A stretch of 63,602 bases of DNA from Desulfotruncus alcoholivorax DSM 16058 (GCF_000430885.1 NZ_AUMW01000021.1:1-63602); one strand, 5' to 3'; shown: positions 16,699 to 25,589, counted from the first letter of the stretch. Numbers and translations: made by a program. Notes: generated from the letters alone by a model not told the origin.

Positions 16699-19068
16699 TT
16701 AAACTTTTTGTGACATTAGATGGACATTCATTACCCGCATCGCGTTGATAATCGCCAGCAGGGCCACTCCAACATCGGCAAAAACCGCCTCCCACATGGT
16801 GGCGATGCCGCCTGCGCCGAGTGCCAGAACTATGGCCTTCACCCCCAGAGCAAGGATAATGTTCTGCCACACAATCCCTTTGGTACGCCTGGCAATCCTG
16901 ATAGCCGTCACCAGCTTGGAGGGCTCATCGGTCATCAGCACCACGTCCGCCGCCTCAATGGCGGCGTCGGAGCCCAAACCGCCCATAGCCACACCCACGT
17001 CGGCCCGGGCCAGCACCGGGGCGTCGTTGATGCCGTCCCCTACAAAAACCAGTTTTTCCCCGGGACCTTTGACATGGTTCAGCCGCTCCACTTGCTCCAC
17101 CTTTTGGTCGGGCAGCAGCTGGGCATGCACTTCATCCAAACCCAGGCGCCGGCCCACTTCCTCTCCCACCGCCCGGTTATCCCCTGTCAGCATCACCAGT
17201 TTCTTCACCCCGGCTTCCTTTAAGCCGCGCATGGCCCGGGCGGCATCCTCCTTGACTTCATCGGAAATGGCCAGGTAGCCGGCATATTTGCCGTCAACCG
17301 CCAGGTGCACCACCGTGCCGGCGATATTGGCTTCGGCATGACTGATTCCCTCCCTGACCATTAACTTGGCATTGCCGGCCAGGATTGTTTTCCCATCTAC
17401 TTTAACTTTAATCCCGTGACCGGTGATTTCTTCATACTCAGCGATCTTTTTGGTATCAATATTTTTGTTATAGGCTTCCTGCACCGACCGGGCAATGGGA
17501 TGGTTGGAGTGGACCTCGGCGTAAGCGGCGTATTCCAGCAGCTCAGCTTGATCAAAGCCTGCCCCGGGAACCACGTCAGTAACCTTAAAAACCCCTTTGG
17601 TTAAAGTGCCTGTTTTGTCAAAAACGGCTATTTTCACGTTGTTCAGCGCTTCCAGGTAATTCCCGCCTTTGACCAGCACCCCGTTCCTGGAGGCCCCGCC
17701 GATGCCGCCGAAAAAGCCCAGCGGAATGGAGACCACCAGCGCACAGGGGCAGGAAATAACCAGCACCACCAGGGCCCGGTATATCCACTGGCTAAAGGTG
17801 GCCCCCGGGATGAAAAGGGGCGGCAGCAAGGCTATAGCCAGCGCCCCGAACACCACCACCGGGGTATAATACCTGGCAAACCTGGTGATAAAATTTTCCG
17901 TGGGCGCCTTTTTACCGGCAGCGTTTTCCACCAGGTCCAGAATTTTTGCCACCGTGGACTCCCCGAACCCTTTGGTCACTTCCACGGTTAAAAGACCGCT
18001 TTTATTAATAAAGCCGGCCAGCACTTTGGCCCCTGAAACTACTTCCCTGGGGACCGACTCACCGGTCAGGGCGGAAGTATCCACCATTGATTTGCCTTCT
18101 AATACTTTGCCGTCCAGAGGCACCTTTTCGCCGGGCTTAATCACGATTACGTCCCCGATGCCTACGCTCTCCGGGCTGACCTGCTTTATTTCATTACCGG
18201 ATTTCAGGTTGGCATAATCCGGGCGGATATCCATCAGCGCGGCGATGGACTTGCGCGAGCGATTTATCGCCACGTCCTGGAAAAGTTCCCCCACCTGGTA
18301 AAACAACATCACCACAACCGCTTCGGGGAACTGCCGGATGGCCAGAGCACCCAGCGTGGCAACGCTCATCAGGAAGTTTTCGTCAAAAACCCGCCCCCGG
18401 GAAATGTTCCGGGCACTTTTAAGCAGTATTTCCCCGCCCACCAGCAGGTAGCTGATTATGTATAACAATGCTTCCACGGCAAAAGGAAACTTAAAAATCA
18501 GGGCCACGGCAAAAAAGGCCGCCCCGACGGTCAGGCGCGCCATTTCTTTCTTTTCGCCCGCTTTTTCTTTCGAAGGAGAGATCACTTTATCCTGCTCAGC
18601 CAATTCTTTCAGCTCGATATCGGGCTCAATGCTCTGCACCGATTGTTTGATGCTATCCAAAAAATCTTCAAAATTAGCTCCTTTTCCCACTTCCACCAGC
18701 AATTTTTTGGCCGGGAAGTTGAGAGTGGCGCTTTTAACGCCACCGATTTGGCGCACCCGGTCTTCAATCCTGGAGGCGCACCGGGCACAGTCCAACCCCA
18801 TCAGCAAAAAAGCTTTATTGGTGGTAAAATCGATCTTTTTCTCCTGAACAATTACATCCGGCTCCAGCTTATTAACGATGCTTCTTACCTCGTCAAACAC
18901 CCGGTCCATATCCAGCGCCCGGTCTGTTTCCAGAGTCAGCTTCTTGGTGGCAAAGTTCACCGATACCCCGGTGACCCCTGCAATCTTACTCAATTGTGCC
19001 TCCATTTTTGCCGCACAGGCGGCGCAGGAAAGCCCCTCCAGGGTTAATTCTCTTTTTGCGGTGACCAT
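16699..19068 (-). CDS. Heavy-metal P1B-type ATPase with two HMA domains
   Basis: This encodes 789 residues. The start at 19068 (MVTAKRELTLEG) follows GGGAG with proper spacing; a GTG/ATG 15 bases upstream has none. Two HMA domains (GLSCAACAAKMEAQ near residue 14 and GLDCARCASRIEDR near residue 90) precede a P1B core with TGES, CPC (LVISCPCALVVS), DKTGTLTKG, HP (SNHPIARSV) and GDGINDAPVLA. The short spacing of the CPC region to the C-terminus and the shared context fit the Zn/Cd/Pb subgroup rather than copper, but the metal is uncertain. It is upstream of the CadC-like gene on the same strand and about 30-35% like the ATPase at 13882 by eye, so they are not a recent duplication. Confidence 0.85.
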   Translation of the reverse strand: MVTAKRELTLEGLSCAACAAKMEAQLSKIAGVTGVSVNFATKKLTLETDRALDMDRVFDEVRSIVNKLEPDVIVQEKKIDFTTNKAFLLMGLDCARCASRIEDRVRQIGGVKSATLNFPAKKLLVEVGKGANFEDFLDSIKQSVQSIEPDIELKELAEQDKVISPSKEKAGEKKEMARLTVGAAFFAVALIFKFPFAVEALLYIISYLLVGGEILLKSARNISRGRVFDENFLMSVATLGALAIRQFPEAVVVMLFYQVGELFQDVAINRSRKSIAALMDIRPDYANLKSGNEIKQVSPESVGIGDVIVIKPGEKVPLDGKVLEGKSMVDTSALTGESVPREVVSGAKVLAGFINKSGLLTVEVTKGFGESTVAKILDLVENAAGKKAPTENFITRFARYYTPVVVFGALAIALLPPLFIPGATFSQWIYRALVVLVISCPCALVVSIPLGFFGGIGGASRNGVLVKGGNYLEALNNVKIAVFDKTGTLTKGVFKVTDVVPGAGFDQAELLEYAAYAEVHSNHPIARSVQEAYNKNIDTKKIAEYEEITGHGIKVKVDGKTILAGNAKLMVREGISHAEANIAGTVVHLAVDGKYAGYLAISDEVKEDAARAMRGLKEAGVKKLVMLTGDNRAVGEEVGRRLGLDEVHAQLLPDQKVEQVERLNHVKGPGEKLVFVGDGINDAPVLARADVGVAMGGLGSDAAIEAADVVLMTDEPSKLVTAIRIARRTKGIVWQNIILALGVKAIVLALGAGGIATMWEAVFADVGVALLAIINAMRVMNVHLMSQKV

Positions 19069-19203
19069 AGCGAACACTCCCATCAGATATAGCCGGATAT
19101 TCTAAAACCATTGCAATGTCGTAAAATACATTACCAGCACTTAACAGGCCGGGGATGCTGGTTTTATTATGCGTCAACAAGTTAATTTTAACCTCTGCGC
19201 ATC

Positions 19204-19234
19204 AAAAAGGGGGCGGGGCGGATTTAACCGCCCC
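19204..19234 (-). terminator. Terminator after the RsgI gene
   Basis: GGGGCGG and CCGCCCC pair around TTAAAT and are followed by GCCCCCTTTTT on the minus strand. It ends the RsgI transcript before the metal ATPase gene. Confidence 0.75.
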
Positions 19235-19290
19235 ACAAAGGAGGTTTATGTTGCTGGCATTACACTAACTATATGTTAAACAGCTGATGA

Positions 19291-20454
19291 TCAATCCCAG
19301 CTATGGGATTCTGATCTTTCATTATCCTGATAACTATCCTGATAATTATCCTGATAGTTATTTTGATCAACTCTGTCATTGCTGTCATGTTCCCCGGCAG
19401 GCATGGTGTTATTTGGTGCCGAAGACTGCCAGGCGGCATTTTGCCCGTCCATCTGCCCTGTAACTGCTGCATGTTGATCCGGTGAAGCGCAGCCGTCATC
19501 ATCAGAAAAATTTAGTGCCCCATTTTGTGTATTGGCATTGGTTTGGCCGGCTGGTGGGCTTGTGGGCCGCCATGTTTGCTCTCCATGTTCCTCATTACCT
19601 TCATCTTCCCCGGCAGGCCGGGAGTTGTTTGTTGCTGTGGGTTGGCCGGCTGAATTACGGCCCGGCCAGGTTACCTCACAGCTGTTCTCCCCAAACCACC
19701 GGGGTATATCCGCCTGATGGTCTTCCATTACCTGCGCGAGACCCTGGTTTTGTAACTCCTGCTGGTCTATATTGACACCATTTTCCCTGGCCCGCTCCGA
19801 CATAATGACCTGGTTTACCGAGTAGCCTGATTGCTTGGCGCTTTGCCACTGGTCACTGTCGGCCACGTTTACCACCACATAGCCGGGGTAATGTCTGGCG
19901 CTCAGTTCATCATGGATAATGGTGCGGAGTTTAGCTTCGTTAATCCGATAACTGGATGAACCACTGGCCTTAGTGATGCCGGCCATCACAATATTATCTT
20001 TTTGGCCGTCTAAGTAGCCCGCTTTACCGGCATTTTGAACGATTTCCCTAACAGCCAGGTAAACATCTTTATTTTTTAAATCCAGTTGATCCAACAGGGC
20101 TTTACCCGCTTCATTAAGCGCGGTAACCTCCGTTATTTTTCCCCGGTCATCTACGGCTAATTGCAAACTGGGTTTCATGTCCAGGGTAACATAGGCGGAT
20201 ACGGGCGTTACACCAAATGTGCCGAACATGCCGATGGCCAGCACCACCAGCAGCACGGCGGCGGCCGCCAGCCATTTGGTATGCAGCAGGCCGCCGATAG
20301 CCCTTTTTTCAGCAGGCAAATCAACTTCTATAGTTGCCCCTAAGGGCGGGACAACGCCAGGCAAAGGCAGGCGCCTGATTTGCTTGTCAGCTGTAAAAAC
20401 CACCATTACTCCGTTTTCTTGATCAACTTTGGCCACGATGGCTTTTACCCGCAT
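19291..20454 (-). CDS. rsgI: RsgI-type anti-sigma-I factor
   Basis: This encodes 387 residues. The first 50 residues (VKAIVAKVDQENGVMVVFTADKQIRRLPLPG) form the RsgI N-terminal cytoplasmic domain that binds SigI. A single membrane helix follows at about 58-82 (WLAAAAVLLVVLAIGMFGTFG), then an extracellular domain starting VSAYVTLDMKPSLQLAVDDRG, typical of RsgI proteins, and a long Gln/Asn/Gly-rich tail. RsgI holds SigI at the membrane until an extracellular signal triggers cleavage. Its usual partner gene is not adjacent; SigI-like genes lie 5-7 kb away (25590 and 26283), and a vestige of another rsgI start sits directly behind the second of these. Confidence 0.85.
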   Translation of the reverse strand: MRVKAIVAKVDQENGVMVVFTADKQIRRLPLPGVVPPLGATIEVDLPAEKRAIGGLLHTKWLAAAAVLLVVLAIGMFGTFGVTPVSAYVTLDMKPSLQLAVDDRGKITEVTALNEAGKALLDQLDLKNKDVYLAVREIVQNAGKAGYLDGQKDNIVMAGITKASGSSSYRINEAKLRTIIHDELSARHYPGYVVVNVADSDQWQSAKQSGYSVNQVIMSERARENGVNIDQQELQNQGLAQVMEDHQADIPRWFGENSCEVTWPGRNSAGQPTATNNSRPAGEDEGNEEHGEQTWRPTSPPAGQTNANTQNGALNFSDDDGCASPDQHAAVTGQMDGQNAAWQSSAPNNTMPAGEHDSNDRVDQNNYQDNYQDSYQDNERSESHSWD

Positions 20455-20603
20455 GTCCCACTACCCCTTTTCCACCAACATCCGGTCCGACAAATACATC
20501 ATCATTCAAGACTATGATTCCGCTTGTATAAATTTTCGAAACCAGATGTGATTTTATGTGGGTAAATTTCAAGAAAGAGGTTGTCTTATTTAATTAATTT
20601 TGA

Positions 20604-20726
20604 TTATGATTTAGCCTTTTTGTGTTCATCCTGAAGAGCTATCTCGACAGCCATCATTTCCGCCTGGTAGAAAGGCTGCTCCAGGTTTATTTCCATCCAT
20701 TTACATAAATAGCTCAATATTCTCAT
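20604..20726 (-). CDS. Very small protein (40 residues)
   Basis: The ATG at 20724-20726 with a strong GAGGAG seven bases upstream opens a 40-residue frame, MRILSYLCKWMEINLEQPFY followed by QAEMMAVEIALQDEHKKAKS. It lies 11 bases after the gene at 20738-20986 and is probably co-transcribed. The protein is acidic and amphipathic, with no known family. The ribosome site is the main support. Confidence 0.5.
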   Translation of the reverse strand: MRILSYLCKWMEINLEQPFYQAEMMAVEIALQDEHKKAKS

Positions 20727-20737
20727 ACTAATACTCC

Positions 20738-20986
20738 TCACATACAAATAGCTGCTCTCATTACCTTCATCATCATCCTGTATCCCGTCCCGTTTATTAG
20801 TAATCGATCTCCCGGCCGCAGATCATCAATAAGTATGTGACTACCGTCGGTATCAAACAAGTTTGATGGCGTAATATTGTAATTTGTCACATGACCCAAA
20901 GCATCACTTACCCCGATTAAACCGTTTTCCACGTCTATCTTGACTATCGTTCCGGTGGTAGCCAATACGCGCATGTTTTTTCTCAT
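20738..20986 (-). CDS. Small beta-rich protein of unknown function
   Basis: This encodes 82 residues from an ATG with GGAGG five to six bases upstream. Alternating hydrophobic strands (TGTIVKIDVENGLIGVSDALG, ILIDDLRPGDRLLINGTG) suggest a small OB or SH3-like barrel. The opening 'VENGLIGV' is reminiscent of the 'QENGVMVV' of the RsgI domain 300 bases downstream, but the similarity is too short to claim homology. It is first in a two-gene unit with the 40-residue gene. Confidence 0.6.
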   Translation of the reverse strand: MRKNMRVLATTGTIVKIDVENGLIGVSDALGHVTNYNITPSNLFDTDGSHILIDDLRPGDRLLINGTGYRMMMKVMRAAICM

Positions 20987-21056
20987 GTTGCACCTCCAGA
21001 ATTAATTAAGTTATGTACGGAACCAAACAAAAATAAGTATTCGGCTGACGCTATTA

Positions 21057-21092
21057 AAAAAGGGGGAATAGGGGCGAGTTTTCCCGCCCCCA
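21057..21092 (-). terminator. Orphan terminator-like hairpin
   Basis: GGGGGCGGG and CGCCCC-type arms around AAAACT are followed on the minus strand by TATTCCCCCTTTTTT. No minus-strand gene lies upstream of it within the 20987-21333 gap, which otherwise holds the feo promoter region. It closely resembles the terminator at 19204-19234 and may be left from a deleted gene. Confidence 0.45.
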
Positions 21093-21226
21093 CAGGGAAT
21101 TAAGAGGAAAGGTGCTGGTTATAAATATAACTTATTAATGTATTAGCAGTGTTACAACAATTTAAATTATTTGTGACAAATCGTCACTGCTAATGTGCAA
21201 CCATTAAAAATCCGGGACTTTTCCAA

Positions 21227-21243
21227 TGTCACAAAAATGTTAA
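21227..21243 (+). promoter_or_regulatory. 17-bp box shared with the two-component operon promoter
   Basis: TGTCACAAAAATGTTAA is found here, about 90 bases upstream of the feo start, and as its exact reverse complement at 27674-27690 upstream of the response-regulator gene. More TGTCACA and TGTAACA-like hexamers follow at 21250-21270. The TTAACA-N5-GTGACA layout resembles PhoB/PhoP-type tandem half-sites, so the local OmpR-family regulator may bind both. Confidence 0.5.
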
Positions 21244-21293
21244 ACAACTGTCACATAGTTGTAACATTTATGCGGTAAGGTTTAGTATATAAA

Positions 21294-21312
21294 TGATAAC
21301 GATTATCATTAT
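21294..21312 (+). promoter_or_regulatory. Fur box of the feo operon
   Basis: TGATAACGATTATCATTAT matches the 19-bp Fur consensus (GATAATGATAATCATTATC) at most positions. It overlaps a TATATA -10-like element and lies 22 bases before the feoB start, so iron-dependent repression of the operon by Fur is expected. Confidence 0.8.
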
Positions 21313-21333
21313 TAGTCAAGGGAGGCTGTCTCA

Positions 21334-21900
21334 ATGCTTAAAAAGTTTAAAAAGCGCAGTAAATGCTGCGGAGGAGAACAAAATCCATTGGAATTTCACG
21401 GCCTGAAAAAGATTGTTTTGGTGGGTAACCCCAACGTGGGTAAAAGTGTTTTGTTTAACCGTTTAACCGGGGCTTATGTAACCGTATCAAACTACCCGGG
21501 TACGACCGTTGAAGTGTCCCGGGGCAGGGGTAAAATCGGAGACGAATATTTCGAAGTGGTGGATACTCCCGGCATGTATTCCCTGCTGCCGATCACTGAA
21601 GAGGAAGCAGTTTCCCGCAGGTTATTGCTCAATGAGCACCCCGAAGCAGTGGTCCACGTGGTAGACGCCAAGAACATCCAAAGAATGCTGCCGCTGACGC
21701 TGCAGCTAATTGAGTCCGGACTGCCCGTAATTTTGGTATTAAACATGATGGACGAAGCGAAAAAGCTGGGCCTGGAAATTGACTTACCCGGTCTGGAAAA
21801 AAGCCTGGGTATTCCGGTAATCAGTGCAGTTTTTATTAAAGGCACGGGTATAGAAGAACTGAAAAGGGTGATCAAAGAAAATGCCAGACTTATTAGCTAG
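21334..21900 (+). CDS. feoB: FeoB N-terminal small-GTPase domain as a separate protein
   Basis: This encodes 188 residues. A basic, Cys-containing start (SKCCGGE) precedes a FeoB-type G domain: G1 GNPNVGKS (near residue 32), G2 YPGTTVE, G3 DTPG, G4 NMMD and G5-like SAV. In most bacteria this domain is fused to the membrane permease; here it ends after the G domain, and the permease starts 20 bases earlier in another frame. Split FeoB proteins occur in this group of Firmicutes. The ribosome site GGGAGG is ideal. It is under a Fur box and is involved in ferrous iron uptake, with GTP turnover controlling the permease. Confidence 0.88.
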   Translation: MLKKFKKRSKCCGGEQNPLEFHGLKKIVLVGNPNVGKSVLFNRLTGAYVTVSNYPGTTVEVSRGRGKIGDEYFEVVDTPGMYSLLPITEEEAVSRRLLLNEHPEAVVHVVDAKNIQRMLPLTLQLIESGLPVILVLNMMDEAKKLGLEIDLPGLEKSLGIPVISAVFIKGTGIEELKRVIKENARLIS

Positions 21901-23335
21901 TGATATAAATTATGGCGATGCAATACGGGCCGCACTGGAGAAAATCGAGGGCAGTTTAAAACATTCTTATCGGCTTTCCCGAAGGACTATAGCCTTGCTT
22001 CTGTTACAAAACGATGAGGAAATCTACGAGATGGTCAAGGCGAGGGAGAATTCTTTCTCCCATATTCAAGAGATTATTACAGCAACCGCAGCGTCCTTTG
22101 ACCAGCCACTGAACTATGTTATTACGATCAAAAAACAAGAACTGGTAAATGACTTGGTAACAGCTCATGTAAAAGAAAGAAATAATACAGAAACCAATAG
22201 TTTCTCCGAGTTACTTAACAAGTTAACCATTACCCCCGTGACCGGAATTCCGATTTTGCTGTTGGTGTTGTATTTCGGCCTGTATCAGTTTGTGGGAGTT
22301 TTTGGCGCGGGAACCCTGGTGGACTTCCTGGAGGCTGATATTTTTGAAAGGTATATCAACCCTTTGGTGAACGCTTTGACCGACCGGTACATACCCTGGC
22401 CGGCTATCCAGGATTTGATCGCCAATGATTACGGGATTATAACTTTGGGCGTCAGGTACGCCATCGCCATTATCCTGCCTATTGTGGGAACCTTTTTTAT
22501 CGCTTTTTCCATTATCGAGGATTCGGGTTATTTACCCCGCCTGGCCTTGCTGGTGGACCGGATCTTTAAAAAGATCGGCTTAAACGGCCGGGCCGTTATC
22601 CCGATGGCCCTTGGATTCGGTTGTGACACTATGGCCACAATGGTTACCAGAACCCTGGAAACTAAAAGGGAACGGGTGATATCTACCCTTTTACTGGCCC
22701 TGGCCATCCCTTGTTCCGCTCAGCTGGGAGTCATTTTGGCCCTTTTGTCGGGTAAGCCCCAGGCCCTGGCCGCATGGGTGATCTTTATTTCCCTGGTCTT
22801 CCTGTTTATCGGCTACCTGACGGCGAAATTAATGCCCGGCGAGAAACCGTTGTTTTACATGGAAGTACCGCCGCTCAGAATGCCCACGTTAGCCAATGTT
22901 TTCAGCAAAACTTACACCCGGATGCAGTGGTACTTCCTTGAAATTTTACCGATTTTTATTCTGGCCAGTGTACTCATTTGGGCCGGGAAACTTACGGGTT
23001 TATTCGATCTTGTAATCAAGGCCCTGGAACCGGTCATGGAACTTATCGGCCTGCCCCCCGACGCCGCAGTAGCCTTTTTATTCGGTTTCTTCCGGCGGGA
23101 TTACGGCGCCGCAGGGCTATTCGACCTGCAGCAAAGCGGGGCCTTGACTACAACTCAGCTGGTGGTGGCGGCGGCAACGTTAACTCTTTTTGTCCCCTGT
23201 ATCGCTCAGTTCAGCATGATGCTTAAAGAGCGGGGCCTCAAAACCGCCCTGGCCATCGCCGGATTTATTTTTCCCTTCGCTTTCCTGGCGGGGTATACAT
23301 TTAACCAGTTATTAAAATTGATCGGAGGGATTTGA
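21881..23335 (+). CDS. feoB: FeoB membrane permease part as a separate protein
   Basis: This encodes 484 residues that begin with the GDI-like helical linker (residues 1-110), followed by the FeoB membrane domain: two Gate motifs (GTFFIAFSIIEDSGYLPRLA; FFRRDYGAAGLFD), the Cys motif IPCSAQLGV and about eight to ten hydrophobic helices. It imports Fe2+ through the cytoplasmic membrane together with the separate G-domain protein. The ATG at 21881 overlaps the upstream gene by 20 bases, which suggests coupled translation and a genuine split rather than a sequencing error; both proteins have complete domains and the linker continues without loss. Confidence 0.88.
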   Translation: MPDLLASDINYGDAIRAALEKIEGSLKHSYRLSRRTIALLLLQNDEEIYEMVKARENSFSHIQEIITATAASFDQPLNYVITIKKQELVNDLVTAHVKERNNTETNSFSELLNKLTITPVTGIPILLLVLYFGLYQFVGVFGAGTLVDFLEADIFERYINPLVNALTDRYIPWPAIQDLIANDYGIITLGVRYAIAIILPIVGTFFIAFSIIEDSGYLPRLALLVDRIFKKIGLNGRAVIPMALGFGCDTMATMVTRTLETKRERVISTLLLALAIPCSAQLGVILALLSGKPQALAAWVIFISLVFLFIGYLTAKLMPGEKPLFYMEVPPLRMPTLANVFSKTYTRMQWYFLEILPIFILASVLIWAGKLTGLFDLVIKALEPVMELIGLPPDAAVAFLFGFFRRDYGAAGLFDLQQSGALTTTQLVVAAATLTLFVPCIAQFSMMLKERGLKTALAIAGFIFPFAFLAGYTFNQLLKLIGGI

Positions 23336-23508
23336 TGAAATGCAGTTTTTGCAGTATGGAATTTGATGCGGATGAGTCCAGGCAAGGCTGCTGCGGGTGT
23401 GCCATGAGCAGCTGCTGTAAAAAAATAAAATGCCCCAGGTGTAATTATGAGATGGTTCCCGAAGCCGGTTTAATCAAGCTGATTAAGAAATGGAGGGAGA
23501 AAGTCTGA
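23335..23508 (+). CDS. Cys-rich small protein of the feo operon
   Basis: This encodes 57 residues. Its ATG overlaps the feoB stop (TGATG), and GGAGG lies seven bases upstream. It has nine cysteines in CxxC-like pairs (KCSFCSMEF, GCCGCAMSSCC, KIKCPRCNYEM) followed by a basic C-terminal helix (LIKLIKKWREKV). Cys-rich small proteins are often encoded behind feoB in Firmicutes and are thought to be metal-binding or FeoC-like accessories; the exact role is unknown. It is the last gene before the IS110 element. Confidence 0.75.
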   Translation: MKCSFCSMEFDADESRQGCCGCAMSSCCKKIKCPRCNYEMVPEAGLIKLIKKWREKV

Positions 23509-23600
23509 AAAGAGTTGTCTGGGGTTACCTGTAAAGTAACGGACATAGCAAATAAGCCACCCAATGATGACTTAAAAAGAAAAGTATGGATTAGAAGAGA

Positions 23601-24842
23601 TCAGGACGCCGTCATAATGCGGTAACCTTGGGTTTTAGCCAATAAAATTGCTTGTTCTACTGTTATTTCACGGGTTACTGGAAGAACATCAGCTTTTCTA
23701 TATAAATCAGAATTATACAGTTCTTTCTTTTTGAGGATATTGTAAATAGCAGTAAGGAGCATTCTTGCAATTGCAATGATTGCCCGTTTATGGCCACGAC
23801 GCTTTTTAAGTCTTAAATAGCGGTTACGGATTTCAGGATGCTTTGCGCTTTTAACTACAGCGGTAGCACACTGTACCAGGAGTGGCTTTAAGTAACAGCC
23901 AGCTCTTGAAATCCTTACTGACTTTTTCTTTCCGGCACTTTCGTTATTCGTAGGTGTAAGCCCTGCCCAGGAGCATATATGCTTAGCTGTCGGGAACACG
24001 TCCATATTGGCACCTATTTCAGAGACCACTGTTATGGCTGAAAAGATGTTCTTAAAGGACGGAACAGTTAAGATCAGATTAATTTCTTCTGCGTAGGGTG
24101 CGGAAAGGGAAAGGATAATTTTTTCAAGATCAGCCTTTCGTAACTTAAGATCTTCATAATGCTGTTTAATAACTTTAAGTTTTTCAGCTTGTTCAGGCGT
24201 GATTAAACCGTCAATAGCAAGCTCCAATTCGGGGAGCTTATTCTTCATAGAACTGTGAATAAGAGGTGCAATGTCAAAACTATTATCCAAAGGGTTTGCA
24301 AGAAGCCTGTTAATAATGTTCATAGAACTTTTGCCAAAAGTATCCGAAACAACATTTCCAAGCTGAATATTGGATACAGTTAAACAGTTTTGAAGCCGGT
24401 TTTTCTCGCTTGACATAAAGTTGGTAAGTTTAAAGCGGTAACGCATAAGGTCACGAAGCTGCCTGATAGCAAGAGGTGGCATAAAGCTTCCAGCTATAAG
24501 GTCATGTTTAAAAAGATCGGCAATCCATTTAGCATCCTTTTTGTCAGTTTTTTTACCACGTATTGCTTTGACATATTTGGGATGTGCCAGCGTGATATTG
24601 CAGGAATCTTCAAGTACATTAAACACGGGAATCCAGTACTTCCCGGTAGATTCCATACAAACATCCTTACAGTTGTTATCACAAAGCCACTGTAACAGCT
24701 CTTTCAATCCTTTTGTAAAGGTAGAAAAGCGATGGCTTTTGTAAGTTGTAACCCCTTTATTAGTAGAAGCAATACAAGCAACAACGAAAGTTTTGTGAAC
24801 ATCAATGCCACAACAAATTTGGTAAACGATTTTTAACGCCAT
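23601..24842 (-). CDS. IS110-family transposase (DEDD recombinase)
   Basis: This encodes 413 residues. The ATG at 24842 follows AAAGGA with nine-base spacing; the upstream extension of the frame has no start signal. The N-terminal DEDD domain (CGIDVHKTFVVACI near residue 10, CMESTGKYWIPV, HPKYVKAIRGKKTDKKDAKW) and the C-terminal transposase_20 domain (SAITVVSEIGANMDVF, CSWAGLTPTNNESAGKK, SRAGCYLKPLLVQCA, with the catalytic Ser) are complete. It catalyses RNA-guided insertion and excision using a bridge RNA encoded in the element's non-coding end. It appears intact and potentially active. Confidence 0.9.
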   Translation of the reverse strand: MALKIVYQICCGIDVHKTFVVACIASTNKGVTTYKSHRFSTFTKGLKELLQWLCDNNCKDVCMESTGKYWIPVFNVLEDSCNITLAHPKYVKAIRGKKTDKKDAKWIADLFKHDLIAGSFMPPLAIRQLRDLMRYRFKLTNFMSSEKNRLQNCLTVSNIQLGNVVSDTFGKSSMNIINRLLANPLDNSFDIAPLIHSSMKNKLPELELAIDGLITPEQAEKLKVIKQHYEDLKLRKADLEKIILSLSAPYAEEINLILTVPSFKNIFSAITVVSEIGANMDVFPTAKHICSWAGLTPTNNESAGKKKSVRISRAGCYLKPLLVQCATAVVKSAKHPEIRNRYLRLKKRRGHKRAIIAIARMLLTAIYNILKKKELYNSDLYRKADVLPVTREITVEQAILLAKTQGYRIMTAS

Positions 24843-25080
24843 AGATAAAATTCCTTTCAAAAAATTACGGGGATAGACAGCATTGACTGATTGCCTGGCA
24901 ATAAACGAGTATTGTTTATACAAAGATAAGTCTGCGTGCTCGAAGTCACACTTATTTGTGCTTGGAAAGGCAATCTTCACATATAAAAATGCGGTCACTC
25001 CGATATTGAAGCGGCCCACTCACCTCCCCGTGATTTGTAGTTAACTGTTATCCCTATGTCTTAGAATAATAAAAGAATAG
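24843..25080 (-). ncRNA. Probable IS110 left-end bridge RNA region
   Basis: The 24843-25144 gap between the transposase start and feoA contains no gene. In the IS110 group the bridge RNA is encoded in the non-coding end upstream of the transposase. Short inverted segments are visible (for example ACAAATAAGTGTGACTTCG and CGAGCACGCAGACTTATC on the minus strand), but I could not fold the full RNA or identify the two binding loops. The assignment rests on family knowledge and position. Confidence 0.4.
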
Positions 25081-25144
25081 CCCGGGGCCAATACATTTCA
25101 TCATGTTTTGTGCCTTGAGCGAAGCGAAAGGAATGGGAATAAAA

Positions 25145-25435
25145 ATGAGTGTGGGCCAGGCGGCAAACTTACCTAAAAGTCTCGGTCAATTTTCAGATCA
25201 GATCAAATCAAATCTATTATTAAGTCTTGATACGGGAATTGCAGGCATGATCACGGGAATTAACACGCAAAATACCGGCGTTTTAAAAAAAATAATGGCA
25301 ATGGGATTATTACCGGGTATGCCCGTTAAAGTTATCCGGAAATCACCATCATTGGTATTCAAGATAGGCAACACAACAATGGCTATCGATCATACCATTG
25401 CTCAATACATTGAAGTGCAAAGATTGGCACCATAG
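25145..25435 (+). CDS. feoA: FeoA domain protein
   Basis: This encodes 96 residues from the ATG at 25145; two earlier in-frame ATGs at 25103 and 25133 lack properly spaced ribosome sites. The C-terminal 75 residues are an SH3-like FeoA domain (TGIAGMITGINTQNTGVLKKIMAMGLLPGMPVKVIRKSPSLVFKIGNTTMAID). FeoA assists FeoB in ferrous iron uptake. The gene is cut off from feoB by the IS110 element, so its expression may now depend on a promoter within or next to that element. Confidence 0.85.
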   Translation: MSVGQAANLPKSLGQFSDQIKSNLLLSLDTGIAGMITGINTQNTGVLKKIMAMGLLPGMPVKVIRKSPSLVFKIGNTTMAIDHTIAQYIEVQRLAP

Positions 25436-25497
25436 GAATCTACAAGAACGGATAAGCTGCCTCTGGTAATAGGCATCACTTACAGGCGGCAATATAT

Positions 25498-25550
25498 TCG
25501 GAAACGGAAATAAAGCCGAAGCATTTTTCTGCTTTATTTCCGCTTCCGAA
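25498..25550. repeat. Long inverted repeat after feoA
   Basis: TTCGGAAACGGAAATAAAGC and GCTTTATTTCCGCTTCCGAA pair over 19 of 20 positions with a 13-base loop. It lies between convergent genes (feoA and a SigI-like gene). It lacks a T-run and may still stop transcription from both sides. Confidence 0.6.
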
Positions 25551-25589
25551 GTGGAGAAAAGGGATGTGGCTGTATAGATTTAGCGCCAT

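Larger units (their letters stand above)
23560..25085 (-). mobile_element. IS110-family insertion sequence (approximate limits)
   Basis: A single IS110 transposase gene with a non-coding flank of about 200 bases on its 5' side lies between the feoB operon and feoA. IS110 elements lack terminal inverted repeats and target duplications, so the limits cannot be read directly and are approximate. The element breaks an expected feoB-feoA transcription unit. Confidence 0.75.
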
